Assembly (NCBI GenBank): GCA_009693865.1
Contig: SHWL01000030.1
Coordinates: 1-35,201, forward strand
Direction of reading: 5' to 3'
Length of the DNA: 35,201 nt
From: Acetobacteraceae bacterium
GTDB taxonomy: Bacteria; Pseudomonadota; Alphaproteobacteria; Acetobacterales; Acetobacteraceae
How positions within the stretch are numbered: position 1 is the first letter of the stretch; every line of letters starts with the position of its first letter. Positions 1 to 8,497 of this stretch are shown piece by piece. Below the pieces are notes generated by a model. It saw only the letters and a program-made list of their open reading frames with translations. It was not told the DNA's origin and made no database searches. A program made the position numbers and the translations under genes.

Positions 1-175
1 ACGCCATTCTGCCCAGACCAAAACTGACAAACCGCGCCGCCCTGTTACGGTTCCGCCGCCACCTTGAGGAGGCGCCCAGACGCAGGACGCTCCAGGCCTG
101 CCAGATCAGGCCACCCTAACTTCGCGCGTATGGGGCGGCGCCCTCTGGTGGGGTCCGGCGCGAAGCCTCGGCGGT
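1..175. other. Non-coding left edge with a possible hairpin
   Basis: I see no convincing gene here. An 8-bp inverted repeat (CTTCGCGC at 120-127, GCGCGAAG at 158-165, 30-nt spacer) lies just beyond the stop codon of the minus-strand oxygenase gene. It could act in transcript termination, but there is no T-run after it and the spacer is long, so this is weak. Confidence 0.25.
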
Positions 176-1030
176 TTACGTCACCGCCGCGAAGCGTTCG
201 TCGTGACGGATGACCTGATGCCGGTAATTCTCCCGGTACTGATCGCTGACCTGTTGATGCACCGCCAGCGCCGCCGCGTCCCGTTCGCCGGACGGCGGCT
301 CGATCAGATCGAAATGTCCATATTTATCCTCGCCGCGGACCAGCATCGCCTTGCAACGCACGGGTCCGTCGAGACGGACATGCGGCGGAACAAAGTTCAA
401 CCCGATTCCGATACGTCTGTGTGAGGCATTATTGGGCGCCGACCGGTGAACCGCCAGCTCGTGATGGAGTGAGAATGACCCGGCCGGAAGCGCCATCGCC
501 GTGGGGTTCGATTGATCGAAGTCCTCGACGATCGTTTGTCCGGCGCGATTGATGCTGTTGGGCAGACCCATGGGAGAATGCTGATAGAGTTTGGGTTTCC
601 CGTGAAAGGAAAGTTGCTCCATGCAACCGGCCTCCCGGCTGGCGTCCGTCAACGCGACCCAGGCGCATACGGAGGTTTGCGGTGTCAGGCCGAAATACCC
701 GCCGTCCTGGTGCCAGGCGGCATAGGTCGCGGAATGCGCTTCTTTGATGAAGAAGGTGCTGGTCCAGACCAGGATGTTGGGACCGATCACGTCCTCGATC
801 ACGTCGAGAATGCGGGGATGGCGGACCAGGTTGTTGAACCATGGCGAATGGGCATGTGCCTGGGACCGCCATTTGACATCCGCGTCCGCGACGGCCGAGC
901 CCAATTCGGCCTCGAACCGGTCAAGCCCGGCGCGGCAGTCCGCGATTTCCTGGTCGGTAAGCGCCGGGAGCGGGAAAAGGAAGCCGTTCTCGCGGTAAAA
1001 GTCCGCCTGAAGCTGGGTCAGCGCCTTCAT
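176..1030 (-). CDS. Phytanoyl-CoA dioxygenase (PhyH) family Fe(II)/2-oxoglutarate oxygenase
   Basis: A 284-residue protein with the PhyH-family facial triad: H107-x-D109 in the WHQDGG motif and the distal H195, with R206 placed to bind 2-oxoglutarate. Family members hydroxylate small or CoA-linked substrates in the cytoplasm, using O2 and 2-oxoglutarate. The ATG at 1030 has a GGAGG ribosome-binding site six bases upstream. It is divergent from the phn importer. PhnY, which hydroxylates 2-aminoethylphosphonate, and TmpA, which acts on its trimethylated analogue, both belong to this oxygenase superfamily, so a role in phosphonate oxidation is possible. However, no HD-domain partner (PhnZ/TmpB) is in the window and many PhyH proteins have unrelated substrates. 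The family is clear; the substrate is unknown. Confidence 0.88.
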   Translation of the reverse strand: MKALTQLQADFYRENGFLFPLPALTDQEIADCRAGLDRFEAELGSAVADADVKWRSQAHAHSPWFNNLVRHPRILDVIEDVIGPNILVWTSTFFIKEAHSATYAAWHQDGGYFGLTPQTSVCAWVALTDASREAGCMEQLSFHGKPKLYQHSPMGLPNSINRAGQTIVEDFDQSNPTAMALPAGSFSLHHELAVHRSAPNNASHRRIGIGLNFVPPHVRLDGPVRCKAMLVRGEDKYGHFDLIEPPSGERDAAALAVHQQVSDQYRENYRHQVIRHDERFAAVT

Positions 1031-1537
1031 GAGTTTCCTCCGTTACCCGCGGGTCTTGGGGCTGTGGGCGAGACGGTCAGAACACCGGCCGGGGCCCCAA
1101 AAGCGCACGCGAATTTCACTGGCAAGGGTTTTCATGAGTGCGGTTCGATTGCAAGGGTCATCCTGATCGAGGGTTCCTCCAACCGGGTGTTTTCACGGAT
1201 TATTCGACCCACGCCCCATACGGAAGCCACCCGCGCCCATGTTCCCTGTTCAGAGAAGGAGCGCGGGTGGCCCGCCCCGCACATAACCCACGGCGACGAA
1301 CGCTTCGAACAACCGTCGCCGCATGTCTGTCTCTAAGGAACAAACCAGGAACCGTCAAGCCTTTTTTCGCGGCGTCCCGGTCAACCACCGACACGCGCCT
1401 CCAATCTCAAGCGACCCCCTTTCCCGGTCCTCGCCGCGCCATTGCCGGACCAAAGCCAAATGATTACCGTTCCATGACACCGCCGCCCCCACTCCTGGGC
1501 AATCCGGCCGGTGCCCTGATGGACAGTCATAACGATC
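1031..1537. promoter_or_regulatory. Divergent intergenic region between phyH-like gene and phnC, with two inverted repeats
   Basis: About 500 bp without a convincing gene separates two divergent genes, so it should hold promoters for both. Two perfect inverted repeats are visible: GCCACCCGCGC (1226-1236) with GCGCGGGTGGC (1261-1271), and CGGCGACG (1291-1298) with CGTCGCCG (1314-1321). A T-rich stretch follows at about 1360-1368. These could be leader hairpins of the phnC transcript or regulator sites. I do not see a convincing Pho box (repeated CTGTCAT-like 7-mers), nor clear -35/-10 elements. Confidence 0.4.
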
Positions 1538-2338
1538 GTGTTGGAACTCGTGCACCTCAGCCGGCGGTTCGGCGACACGCTGGCGGTCGCGGATGCCAAT
1601 CTGCGAATAGAGACCGGCGAGATGACCGGAATCATCGGCCGCTCCGGCGCGGGAAAATCCACCCTGTTGCGTCTGATCAACCGGCTGATCGATCCGTCGG
1701 AAGGCGCGATCCTGGCCGAAGGCATCGACGTCGCGGACTTGCGCGGACGATCGCTCCGGCAATGGCGAGCGCGAACCGCGATGATCTTCCAGCAGTTCAA
1801 CCTGGTGAACCGGCTGGACGTCCTGACCAACGTCCTGATCGGTGGTCTCATCCGCGTCCCCACGCCGCGCATGCTACTGCGACTATTCACGGAATCCGAA
1901 CGAGCTGAGGCCGTCGCGCTGCTGGACCGGCTGGGTCTTTTTGACGTCGCGATGAATCGTGCCGACGAACTCTCGGGGGGCCAGCAGCAGCGCGTGGCGA
2001 TCGCGCGGGCCTTGATGCAGCGTCCCCGGATTCTGCTGGCGGACGAACCGATCGCCTCTCTCGACCCGCTGAACGCAAAGCTGGTAATGGACGCGCTGGC
2101 GGAACTGAACCAACGCGACGGCATCACGGTGGTTTGCAATCTGCACACTCTCGACACGGCCCGCGCTTATTGCCGCCGCATCATCGGCATGGCGGCGGGA
2201 CGCATCGTCTTCGACGGACCGCCGGACGCGTTGGATGAAACGGTGCTTCTGGATATTTACGGTGAGGCGGAGGGCGGCGTGGACGAACGCATGACCAGCG
2301 TCAGCCTGCCGTCCTCCTCCCGGCCCGTTCTCGCCTGA
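1538..2338 (+). CDS. phnC: Phosphonate ABC transporter ATP-binding protein PhnC
   Basis: A 266-residue cytoplasmic ATPase. Walker A GRSGAGKS is at residues 34-41, the Q-loop at 85-86, the signature LSGGQ at 145-149, Walker B ending LLADEP at 166-171, and the switch histidine lies in the NLHTLD stretch. The FQQFNLV and NRL-V-NVL-G segments are typical of PhnC. The start is GTG: the only other upstream options in frame are cut off by a TGA at 1517. It powers uptake through the two PhnE permeases encoded from 4822. The phnD start lies directly downstream, so the two are co-transcribed. Homologous importers also carry phosphite or hypophosphite (PtxA/HtxB type), so the exact ligand is open. Confidence 0.93.
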   Translation: MLELVHLSRRFGDTLAVADANLRIETGEMTGIIGRSGAGKSTLLRLINRLIDPSEGAILAEGIDVADLRGRSLRQWRARTAMIFQQFNLVNRLDVLTNVLIGGLIRVPTPRMLLRLFTESERAEAVALLDRLGLFDVAMNRADELSGGQQQRVAIARALMQRPRILLADEPIASLDPLNAKLVMDALAELNQRDGITVVCNLHTLDTARAYCRRIIGMAAGRIVFDGPPDALDETVLLDIYGEAEGGVDERMTSVSLPSSSRPVLA

Positions 2339-2364
2339 TCATGAAGACAGAAGGAACCCAAAAT

Positions 2365-3291
2365 ATGCGGCGCCGCGGTTTCACAAGCACGGTCGTGCTC
2401 TCAACACTGCTGCCGGGAACGGTTTGGGCGCAGGATTGGAAAGCCCAGGTGAAGGAATTTCGCATCGGACTTCTGGGTGGGGAGAACACGCAGGACCGTC
2501 TTAAACGTTACGACGCGTTTCAGCATTTGTTGCAGGAGAAACTAGGCATTCCGGTGAAGCTGTTTCCAGCCGCCGATTACGCCGGAGTGATGCAGGGTTT
2601 CGCCGCGGGCCAGATCGACGCGAGCGAGTTCAGTCCAGCGGCTTTCGCCGGAACGTGGCTGGATTGCAAGTGCGTGGAGCCAGTGGTGGTGCCACGAGAG
2701 AAGGACGGTTCGATCGATTACGTGGCCGTGATGATCACGCGGAAGGATTCGGGGATTACATCGGTGGAACAGATGAAGGGCCACTCGCTCGCGTTCGTGG
2801 ACCCGAACTCGGCGTCCGGTTACCTGATTCCAAGCGCGAAGTTGCGCGCGATGGGGATCGATTTGACCGACGGGAAATATTTCTCTCGCATCGGATTCTC
2901 CGGCGGGCATGAGCAAGGGATGATCGCGGTCCTCAACCGCCAATACGATGCCTGCATGGTCTGGACCTCCGGCCAGGGCGATGAGGCAACCGGTTTCACA
3001 AGGGGCGTGCTGCGATCGATGGTCGACAAGGGAATGCTGAAGATGGCGGACATCAATATCATCTGGCGCTCCGCCAAAGTGCCGAACGGTCCCTGGACTG
3101 TGCGATCGGCGCTGCCGACCGGCCTGAAACTCGCGTTCCGTGATTTCATGCGCGAGTTGCCGGAGAAGCATCGAGATATCTATGATTCGGTTGAGCAAGG
3201 GGCCGGCGTTGGGTACCAGGATGCGACGCTCGAGATCTATAAGGACATGATCGAGATGCGTGAGGCGGAGCGGCGGGCGAATCGGCGGTAG
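2365..3291 (+). CDS. phnD: Phosphonate ABC transporter periplasmic binding protein PhnD
   Basis: A 308-residue solute-binding protein of the PhnD/phosphate-phosphite-phosphonate group. A basic start followed by a hydrophobic segment ending VWA-QD looks like a Sec signal peptide. Family features include FRIGLLGGEN near the mature N-terminus, the AADYAGVMQGFAAGQIDASEF stretch (shown here split: AADYAGVMQG, FAAGQIDASEF), and FVDPNSASGYLIPSA. I place the start at the ATG at 2365, which has GAAGGA nine bases upstream; an in-frame ATG at 2341 directly after phnC would add eight residues. It captures the ligand in the periplasm for PhnC/PhnE. Unusually, the permease genes do not follow directly but lie 1.5 kb downstream. 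Confidence 0.92.
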   Translation: MRRRGFTSTVVLSTLLPGTVWAQDWKAQVKEFRIGLLGGENTQDRLKRYDAFQHLLQEKLGIPVKLFPAADYAGVMQGFAAGQIDASEFSPAAFAGTWLDCKCVEPVVVPREKDGSIDYVAVMITRKDSGITSVEQMKGHSLAFVDPNSASGYLIPSAKLRAMGIDLTDGKYFSRIGFSGGHEQGMIAVLNRQYDACMVWTSGQGDEATGFTRGVLRSMVDKGMLKMADINIIWRSAKVPNGPWTVRSALPTGLKLAFRDFMRELPEKHRDIYDSVEQGAGVGYQDATLEIYKDMIEMREAERRANRR

Positions 3292-3413
3292 TACCGCGGA
3301 GATGGAGACCGGCCGCCGCAGTCTCAAGCCGGCGGCACAAGTCACCAGACAGTAGTCAAGCCTTATTTTTCAGTGAGGCAGAGATTTCAAGGGTGGATCA
3401 GGGGCGAGGCTGG

Positions 3414-3635
3414 TCACCGCCCCTCAAGCTTCCGAGACAGGTCGGTGGCGAACGCTCGTTCGACCTCCGTCCGGATGGGCCTGACACTCCCTGCGATCGG
3501 CGGCATCTCGCAGAGAGTGTCATCCCGAGATGTCCACCCGATGAAAGCATCCCCGGGCGCGCAGGAACGATACACCGCTACCACAGCTGAACACCTCGGG
3601 CATTCAATCGTGGCCAGTTTCCGCGGCCCACTCAT
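3414..3635 (-). CDS. Possible small protein with a CPRC zinc-ribbon-like half-site
   Basis: A 73-residue reading frame with IECPRCSAVV near the N-terminus and two further cysteines (RSCAPGD and TLCEMPP), which could form a small zinc site. A weak AGGACAGGA precedes the ATG. It overlaps the distal end of the next minus-strand frame by 32 bases. I do not recognise it as a named family, and the local codon pattern is not decisive. It lies in the gap that splits the phn genes and may be an eroded or recently acquired small gene. Confidence 0.35.
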   Translation of the reverse strand: MSGPRKLATIECPRCSAVVAVYRSCAPGDAFIGWTSRDDTLCEMPPIAGSVRPIRTEVERAFATDLSRKLEGR

Positions 3636-4002
3636 TTCCTGTCCTCATATCTCTTCTCTCTTCGTGAGACACCCGAGACGGCCCCACCCTCCCCCGTACG
3701 CTGCCACCGGTCGGGTCTCCGGCAGCGTCTGGCACGTGAAACCGGGCGGAAAAGGGGTCAAAACAACAAAGGCGCCTGTCATCCGCGCTTGATCCCAAGC
3801 GGGTATTTTTCCTCAGCCAAAGGTCTTGGATGCGGGCAATTTCGCGTTTTTCGATTGAATCGGTGAGCGCACCCGTTCCGATGCCGTTGACATCATGGCC
3901 ATCATCCATAAGGCCGCAAGCCGCTGCAATGGCAGCCTCTGGGCTTGGGTACCCGTCGATATGGTGGCCGGGCTGGTCCAGGTATTGGACATGCCATGTC
4001 AT
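3604..4002 (-). CDS. Conserved-looking hypothetical protein (functional part probably residues 1-66)
   Basis: A 132-residue frame whose first 65 or so residues look like a compact natural protein (GYPSPEAAIAAACGLMDDG, then GIGTGALTDSIEKREIARI and a terminal DLWLRK). From memory, small uncharacterised alphaproteobacterial proteins share the pattern 'GYP-PE-AI-AAC-L-DDG-DV-GIGTG-LTDSI'. After DLWLRK the composition changes to arginine- and aspartate-rich sequence that looks like read-through, so the original stop may have been lost by a small indel. No clear ribosome-binding site is seen upstream. Function unknown. It lies antisense to the phn operon direction, inside the phnD-phnE gap. Confidence 0.5.
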   Translation of the reverse strand: MTWHVQYLDQPGHHIDGYPSPEAAIAAACGLMDDGHDVNGIGTGALTDSIEKREIARIQDLWLRKNTRLGSSADDRRLCCFDPFSARFHVPDAAGDPTGGSVRGRVGPSRVSHEERRDMRTGNEWAAETGHD

Positions 4003-4237
4003 CGGTCGAGTGTTTCAAAGACCCGCCCCAGGTTCGGAACAGGGCGAGTCCGGTTTGGGAGCCTTGAGTCACTGCGGCAAGGATTAAAGGACCGTGGCAA
4101 CCCCCCGGATAAGATGGCCGGTATTCCTCAAGGTGCCAAGCGCGCAATGAACTCGTAATCGCCCCGCGATCTTCTTCCTCTTATTCTGCCGTCGCCGGCT
4201 GTGATTCCCGCCGCGGGGCACCCCAACGGCTATCGGA

Positions 4238-4262
4238 CAGGCGCGCCTCTGGTGCGCCTGTT
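4238..4262. repeat. 8-bp perfect inverted repeat followed by a T-rich run
   Basis: ACAGGCGC (4238-4245) pairs with GCGCCTGT (4255-4262) across a 9-base loop, followed on the + strand by TGTCGTTTT. It has the shape of a weak intrinsic terminator reading rightward, but no + strand gene ends nearby (phnD ends about 950 bp upstream). It could end stray or long phnD transcripts before the separately placed phnE genes. Confidence 0.3.
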
Positions 4263-4296
4263 GTCGTTTTGAGGACGTCTGCGATAGCGAAATAGA

Positions 4297-4324
4297 GGAG
4301 GCCGCCCCCTGAGAAGCCGCCTCC
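4297..4324 (-). terminator. Candidate hairpin terminator of the small peptide gene
   Basis: Read on the minus strand, GGAGGC-G-GC pairs with GC-G-GCCTCC (six pairs, one mismatch, two pairs) across a 10-base loop, followed by TCTATTT. It begins eight bases after the stop codon of the 41-residue peptide at 4333-4458. The position fits a terminator; the T-run is short. Confidence 0.4.
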
Positions 4325-4332
4325 CTTTCACC

Positions 4333-4458
4333 TCACACACAACGGCCGTTGTAATATCGTTGCCCAGGAGGACAGTTCGCTGCCTCCGCTTGAACAATGG
4401 CGCCAACAATGGGGCCAACGACGGACAGCACTAACAGTACGAGGAGTAGCTTCTTCAT
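4333..4458 (-). CDS. 41-residue secreted two-cysteine peptide
   Basis: Read on the minus strand from the ATG at 4456-4458: a basic start (MKK), a 20-residue leucine/valine-rich hydrophobic helix, an AEA-A signal-peptidase-I-like site, then the short mature segment NCPPGQRYYNGRCV and a TGA. GGAG lies eight bases before the ATG, good spacing. All 42 codons were read base by base. The predicted product is a periplasmic or secreted peptide of about 14 residues, with two cysteines ten residues apart that could form a disulphide. The CPPGQ-YY-GRC pattern resembles tails of uncharacterised small exported alphaproteobacterial proteins; I know no function. A hairpin follows the stop codon. Being so short, it is easily missed by gene callers. 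Confidence 0.68.
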   Translation of the reverse strand: MKKLLLVLLVLSVVGPIVGAIVQAEAANCPPGQRYYNGRCV

Positions 4459-4620
4459 TGGTATTTCTCCAAGTGGGCGCCATTGTCCAGACAACCTCTG
4501 GTAGCCGGGGAAATCTTGACGATTCCGCGTGACCTACAAGCCCATGTAGCCCTCCCGTCCGAGCAATAGGGCGGGGAAATCAAATGACAAACGCTATTTG
4601 CTCCAAGTTTGGCCGCGCGA

Positions 4621-4701
4621 CAAGCCAGTAGTACATCGCTGGATCTCTACAAAGATACCGTCGAATCACGCGAATCGGAGCGTTGGGGTAGCCGTTCCTG
4701 A
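4621..4701 (+). pseudogene. Remnant of the 3' end of a second phnD
   Basis: In the frame ending at the TGA at 4699-4701 the DNA reads LDLYKDTVESRESER, which aligns without gaps with the C-terminus of the intact PhnD (LEIYKDMIEMREAER): nine of fifteen identical and four conservative. Only about 25 codons are recognisable; upstream the similarity fades and no long frame remains. It lies about 120 bp before phnE, where phnD sits in a normal phnCDE operon. I infer that the permease genes originally followed a different phnD copy, now almost gone. It is too diverged from the intact copy to be a recent duplication. Confidence 0.6.
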
Positions 4702-4821
4702 CCATGCCCGGTGAGGCTCGCCGCGCGGCGTGAATGACCTGACCTTACCTGGTCCCTCTCCCTGGTGTTTCGAACCCGCTTTCGCGCTAACCTCATTTCC
4801 TGAGCCCATGGACCTCATGTC

Positions 4822-5733
4822 ATGACCGCCGGCGGCCATACCTTACAGTTGTTCGAACAACGCTTTGGCGCGTTGCGCCGAGCTCGCCGCACGGAAAGTA
4901 TCATGCTTTTCGTGATCTTGGTGTTGCTGTTCGCGGTCTCCGCGGTGTGGACGGATTTTTCACCCACGCAAATTCTGGCGGGGTTGCCCAGGATTGGGGA
5001 GTACTTCGAAAAACTGTTTTCGATCCAGCCCGGCCGGGATACCCCACCCGTCGCGGTGCTGTCCTGGGCGCATGTCCTTGGCGGGATCAAAGAACCGCAA
5101 TCGATCGCCTACTGGTTCTATCGCCTCGACGTTTACGCGGCGCTGCTGTGGCAGACGGTTCAAATGGCGATCCTCGCCACGGTCCTGGGCTACTCTACCG
5201 CGTTCGCGCTGTCGTTTTCAGCCGCGCGGACACTCACCGCCAACCGGACGGTGGTGTTCCTCACGCGCCGGCTGCTGGAAGTCCTGCGCACCATCCCGCA
5301 GGTCGTGCTGGCTTTTATTTTTGTCTGGCCTTTCGGGATCGGGCCGCTGGCCGGCATTCTCGCCATCGCCATCCACACCACCGGCGCTCTTGGAAAACTA
5401 TTTTCCGAACTGAATGAAAACGCCGATCTCCGCCCCGTGGAGGGGATCAAATCCGCCGGCGGAAGCTGGCTCGCGCAAATGCGTTACGGCGTCGTGCCGC
5501 AGATGCTGCCAGGTTTCCTCAGCTATGGTCTGTTGCGATTTGAGATCAATGTCCGGTCCTCCACCATCATCGGCTTTGTCGGCGCGGGCGGGGTCGGACA
5601 GGAACTGAAACGCGTGATCGGCTTCAATATTTATGAGGAGGTCAGCGCGATCTGCATTTTGATCCTGCTGATCGTCATTGCCATCGACCTGTTATCGGCA
5701 CGCCTGCGCCACCGGCTGATCGGAGCACTGTGA
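4822..5733 (+). CDS. phnE: Phosphonate ABC transporter permease PhnE (first copy)
   Basis: A 303-residue inner-membrane permease with the binding-protein-dependent transport fold. A first transmembrane helix (about residues 26-45) is followed by a hydrophilic loop and a C-terminal core of about five helices. The EIxxxG-type coupling loop that docks on PhnC is in the region of VEGIKSAGGSWLAQ. The ending FEINVRSSTIIGFVGAGGVG is characteristic of PhnE. The ATG at 4822 has no strong ribosome-binding site. The reading frame overlaps the second permease gene, so they are translationally linked and probably form a heterodimeric channel. Confidence 0.92.
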   Translation: MTAGGHTLQLFEQRFGALRRARRTESIMLFVILVLLFAVSAVWTDFSPTQILAGLPRIGEYFEKLFSIQPGRDTPPVAVLSWAHVLGGIKEPQSIAYWFYRLDVYAALLWQTVQMAILATVLGYSTAFALSFSAARTLTANRTVVFLTRRLLEVLRTIPQVVLAFIFVWPFGIGPLAGILAIAIHTTGALGKLFSELNENADLRPVEGIKSAGGSWLAQMRYGVVPQMLPGFLSYGLLRFEINVRSSTIIGFVGAGGVGQELKRVIGFNIYEEVSAICILILLIVIAIDLLSARLRHRLIGAL

Positions 5734-6554
5734 TGAGCGCGTCCGTAACCCGGCATCTGCCCAAAATACCGCTTGAACGCCGAACCTTGCACTGGGGCAT
5801 CGGTGCCGGTGCCTTCGCATATTTCGTTTACCTGCTTTGGCTGTTCGATTTCGACCGGATATTTACCGGCCTGCCGAAGCTATGGGTCATCGTCCGGCTG
5901 ATGATCGACTGGACCCTGTTCGCCGAATGGGACCACGCCGAACTGATCCATTCGATGGCCGAGACCGTCGCCATGGCCTTCCTTGGCACCTTCCTGGCAA
6001 CGGTCCTGGCCTTGCCGCTCGGGTTCATGGGCGCGCGCAATATCGTGCCGAGCCCGGTCTTCCGGTTCATGACCCGGCGGCTGTTCGACGGCTGCCGCGG
6101 GCTGGATCAGTTCATCTGGGCTTTGGTCTTCGTCCGCGCTGTCGGCCTCGGCCCCATCGCCGGCATCCTGGCCATCATGGTCGCGGAAACCGGGATCCTG
6201 GCCAAACTTTTCGCCGAAGCCATCGAGAACATCGACACCAAACAGGTGGACGGCATTCGCTCCACCGGCGCTGGCCGCCTGGCCGAGTTGCGGTTCGGCG
6301 TCGTGCCGCAAATCCTGCCGGTCATGATCAGCCAGGCCTTGTATTCCATCGAGTCCAACTCCCGCGAGGCAACCATTCTGGGACTTGTCGGCGCGGGAGG
6401 GATCGGCCTGCGTCTGTCCGAGCGCATCCAGATCAATGCCTGGGACCAGGTGGCGTATGTGATCGTGCTGATCCTGATCACGGTGGCGGCGATCGACTCG
6501 CTGTCGAAGTGGTTACGGCTGCGGCTGATCGGGGGGCCGGCGGCGCGAGGGTGA
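5733..6554 (+). CDS. phnE: Phosphonate ABC transporter permease PhnE (second copy)
   Basis: A 273-residue paralogue of the preceding permease with the same core: an N-terminal helix (about 17-34), a coupling loop near VDGIRSTGAGRLAELRFG, and the PhnE ending IESNSREATILGLVGAGGIG. The ATG at 5733 overlaps the previous stop codon (TGATG) and has GGAG seven bases upstream; a GTG at 5730 is possible. Two tandem PhnE subunits are common in phosphonate and phosphite importers. The next gene (rplU) has its own promoter, so the phn unit probably ends here, although no clear terminator is visible. Confidence 0.92.
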   Translation: MSASVTRHLPKIPLERRTLHWGIGAGAFAYFVYLLWLFDFDRIFTGLPKLWVIVRLMIDWTLFAEWDHAELIHSMAETVAMAFLGTFLATVLALPLGFMGARNIVPSPVFRFMTRRLFDGCRGLDQFIWALVFVRAVGLGPIAGILAIMVAETGILAKLFAEAIENIDTKQVDGIRSTGAGRLAELRFGVVPQILPVMISQALYSIESNSREATILGLVGAGGIGLRLSERIQINAWDQVAYVIVLILITVAAIDSLSKWLRLRLIGGPAARG

Positions 6555-6564
6555 GTCGTGGTTG

Positions 6565-6592
6565 TTGACTCTCCCCCACCCCTCGCTATAAC
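6565..6592 (+). promoter_or_regulatory. Sigma70-type promoter for rplU-rpmA
   Basis: TTGACT (6565-6570) and TATAAC (6587-6592) are separated by 16 bp, close to consensus at both elements. This is the best promoter I can see in the window. Transcription would begin near 6599, leaving a leader of about 70 bases before rplU, which is rich in C and G and could fold. A strong promoter fits a ribosomal protein operon. Confidence 0.72.
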
Positions 6593-6671
6593 CCCCGCTC
6601 CCCAGGCCGCCGGGCTTGCCCTTCGGCCCTTGTCGCCTTGGCTTCACGTCTTGATGTAGAAAGTCGTTCGC

Positions 6672-6986
6672 ATGTTCGCTGTCATCCGCACTGGCGGAAA
6701 GCAGTACCGGGTCTCCCAGGATACGGTGCTGAAGGTCGAAAAACTGGAAGCCGAGGCTGGCGCCACCGTGACCTTCAACGACGTTCTGTGTGTCGGAAGC
6801 GACGCGGGCCTGACCATCGGCGGTCCGACCGTGCCCGGTGCTTCGGTCACCGCGACCGTGATCGCGCAGGACAGGCTGGCCAAGATCATCATCTTCAAGA
6901 AGCGCCGCCGGCAGAACAGCCGCCGCCGTAACGGACATCGCCAGCATGTCACCGTGCTGCGGATCTCCAGCATCAACGCGGCCTGA
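6672..6986 (+). CDS. rplU: 50S ribosomal protein L21
   Basis: A 104-residue protein of usual length. It begins [14 protein letters not shown] and carries the basic L21 signature [20 protein letters not shown] followed by HVTVLRI. It binds 23S rRNA in the large subunit. It is the first gene of the ribosomal protein pair, 13 bases before rpmA, and is driven by the promoter at 6565-6592. The ribosome-binding site is weak. Confidence 0.98.
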   Translation: MFAVIRTGGKQYRVSQDTVLKVEKLEAEAGATVTFNDVLCVGSDAGLTIGGPTVPGASVTATVIAQDRLAKIIIFKKRRRQNSRRRNGHRQHVTVLRISSINAA

Positions 6987-6999
6987 GGAGTAGCGTCTC

Positions 7000-8350
<1,351 letters not shown>

Positions 8351-8354
8351 GACC

Positions 8355-8450
8355 GGCCCACCTTTGGGCCAGGTCCGCCCCCTTACCCCGTCATGGTCCG
8401 GCTGAACCGCATACGCATCAGGATAACGGAGCAGCGGAGACGGTTATCCT
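8355..8450. repeat. Two small hairpins in the obgE-proB gap
   Basis: GGCCCA (8355-8360) pairs with TGGGCC (8365-8370) just after the obgE stop codon, and AGGATAAC (8420-8427) pairs with GTTATCCT (8443-8450). Neither has a T-run. Between them, GTCATGGTCCGGCTG (8390-8404) resembles one arm of the larger palindrome that follows at 8451, so this gap may hold one and a half copies of an interspersed palindromic repeat. Confidence 0.45.
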
Positions 8451-8497
8451 CCCTTCACCGTCATGGCCCGGCTCGTCCGGGCCATGACGGTGAAGGG
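8451..8497. repeat. Perfect 21-bp palindrome over the proB start
   Basis: The 21 bases from 8451 are repeated in exact inverse complement at 8477-8497, with the five-base loop CTCGT. The core CCGTCATGGCCCGG resembles REP-like palindromic units scattered through many alphaproteobacterial genomes (from memory). It contains the first two candidate ATG codons of proB (8463 and 8484). Transcribed, it would form a very stable hairpin at the translation start. Confidence 0.8.

Noticed and set aside
1031..1537. Pho box upstream of phnC
   Set aside because: I looked for repeated CTGTCAT-like 7-mers at 11-bp spacing and found none convincing.
3373..3792. + strand frame of 139 codons after phnD
   Set aside because: Composition is irregular and no family is recognisable; the minus-strand frames in the same place look more protein-like.
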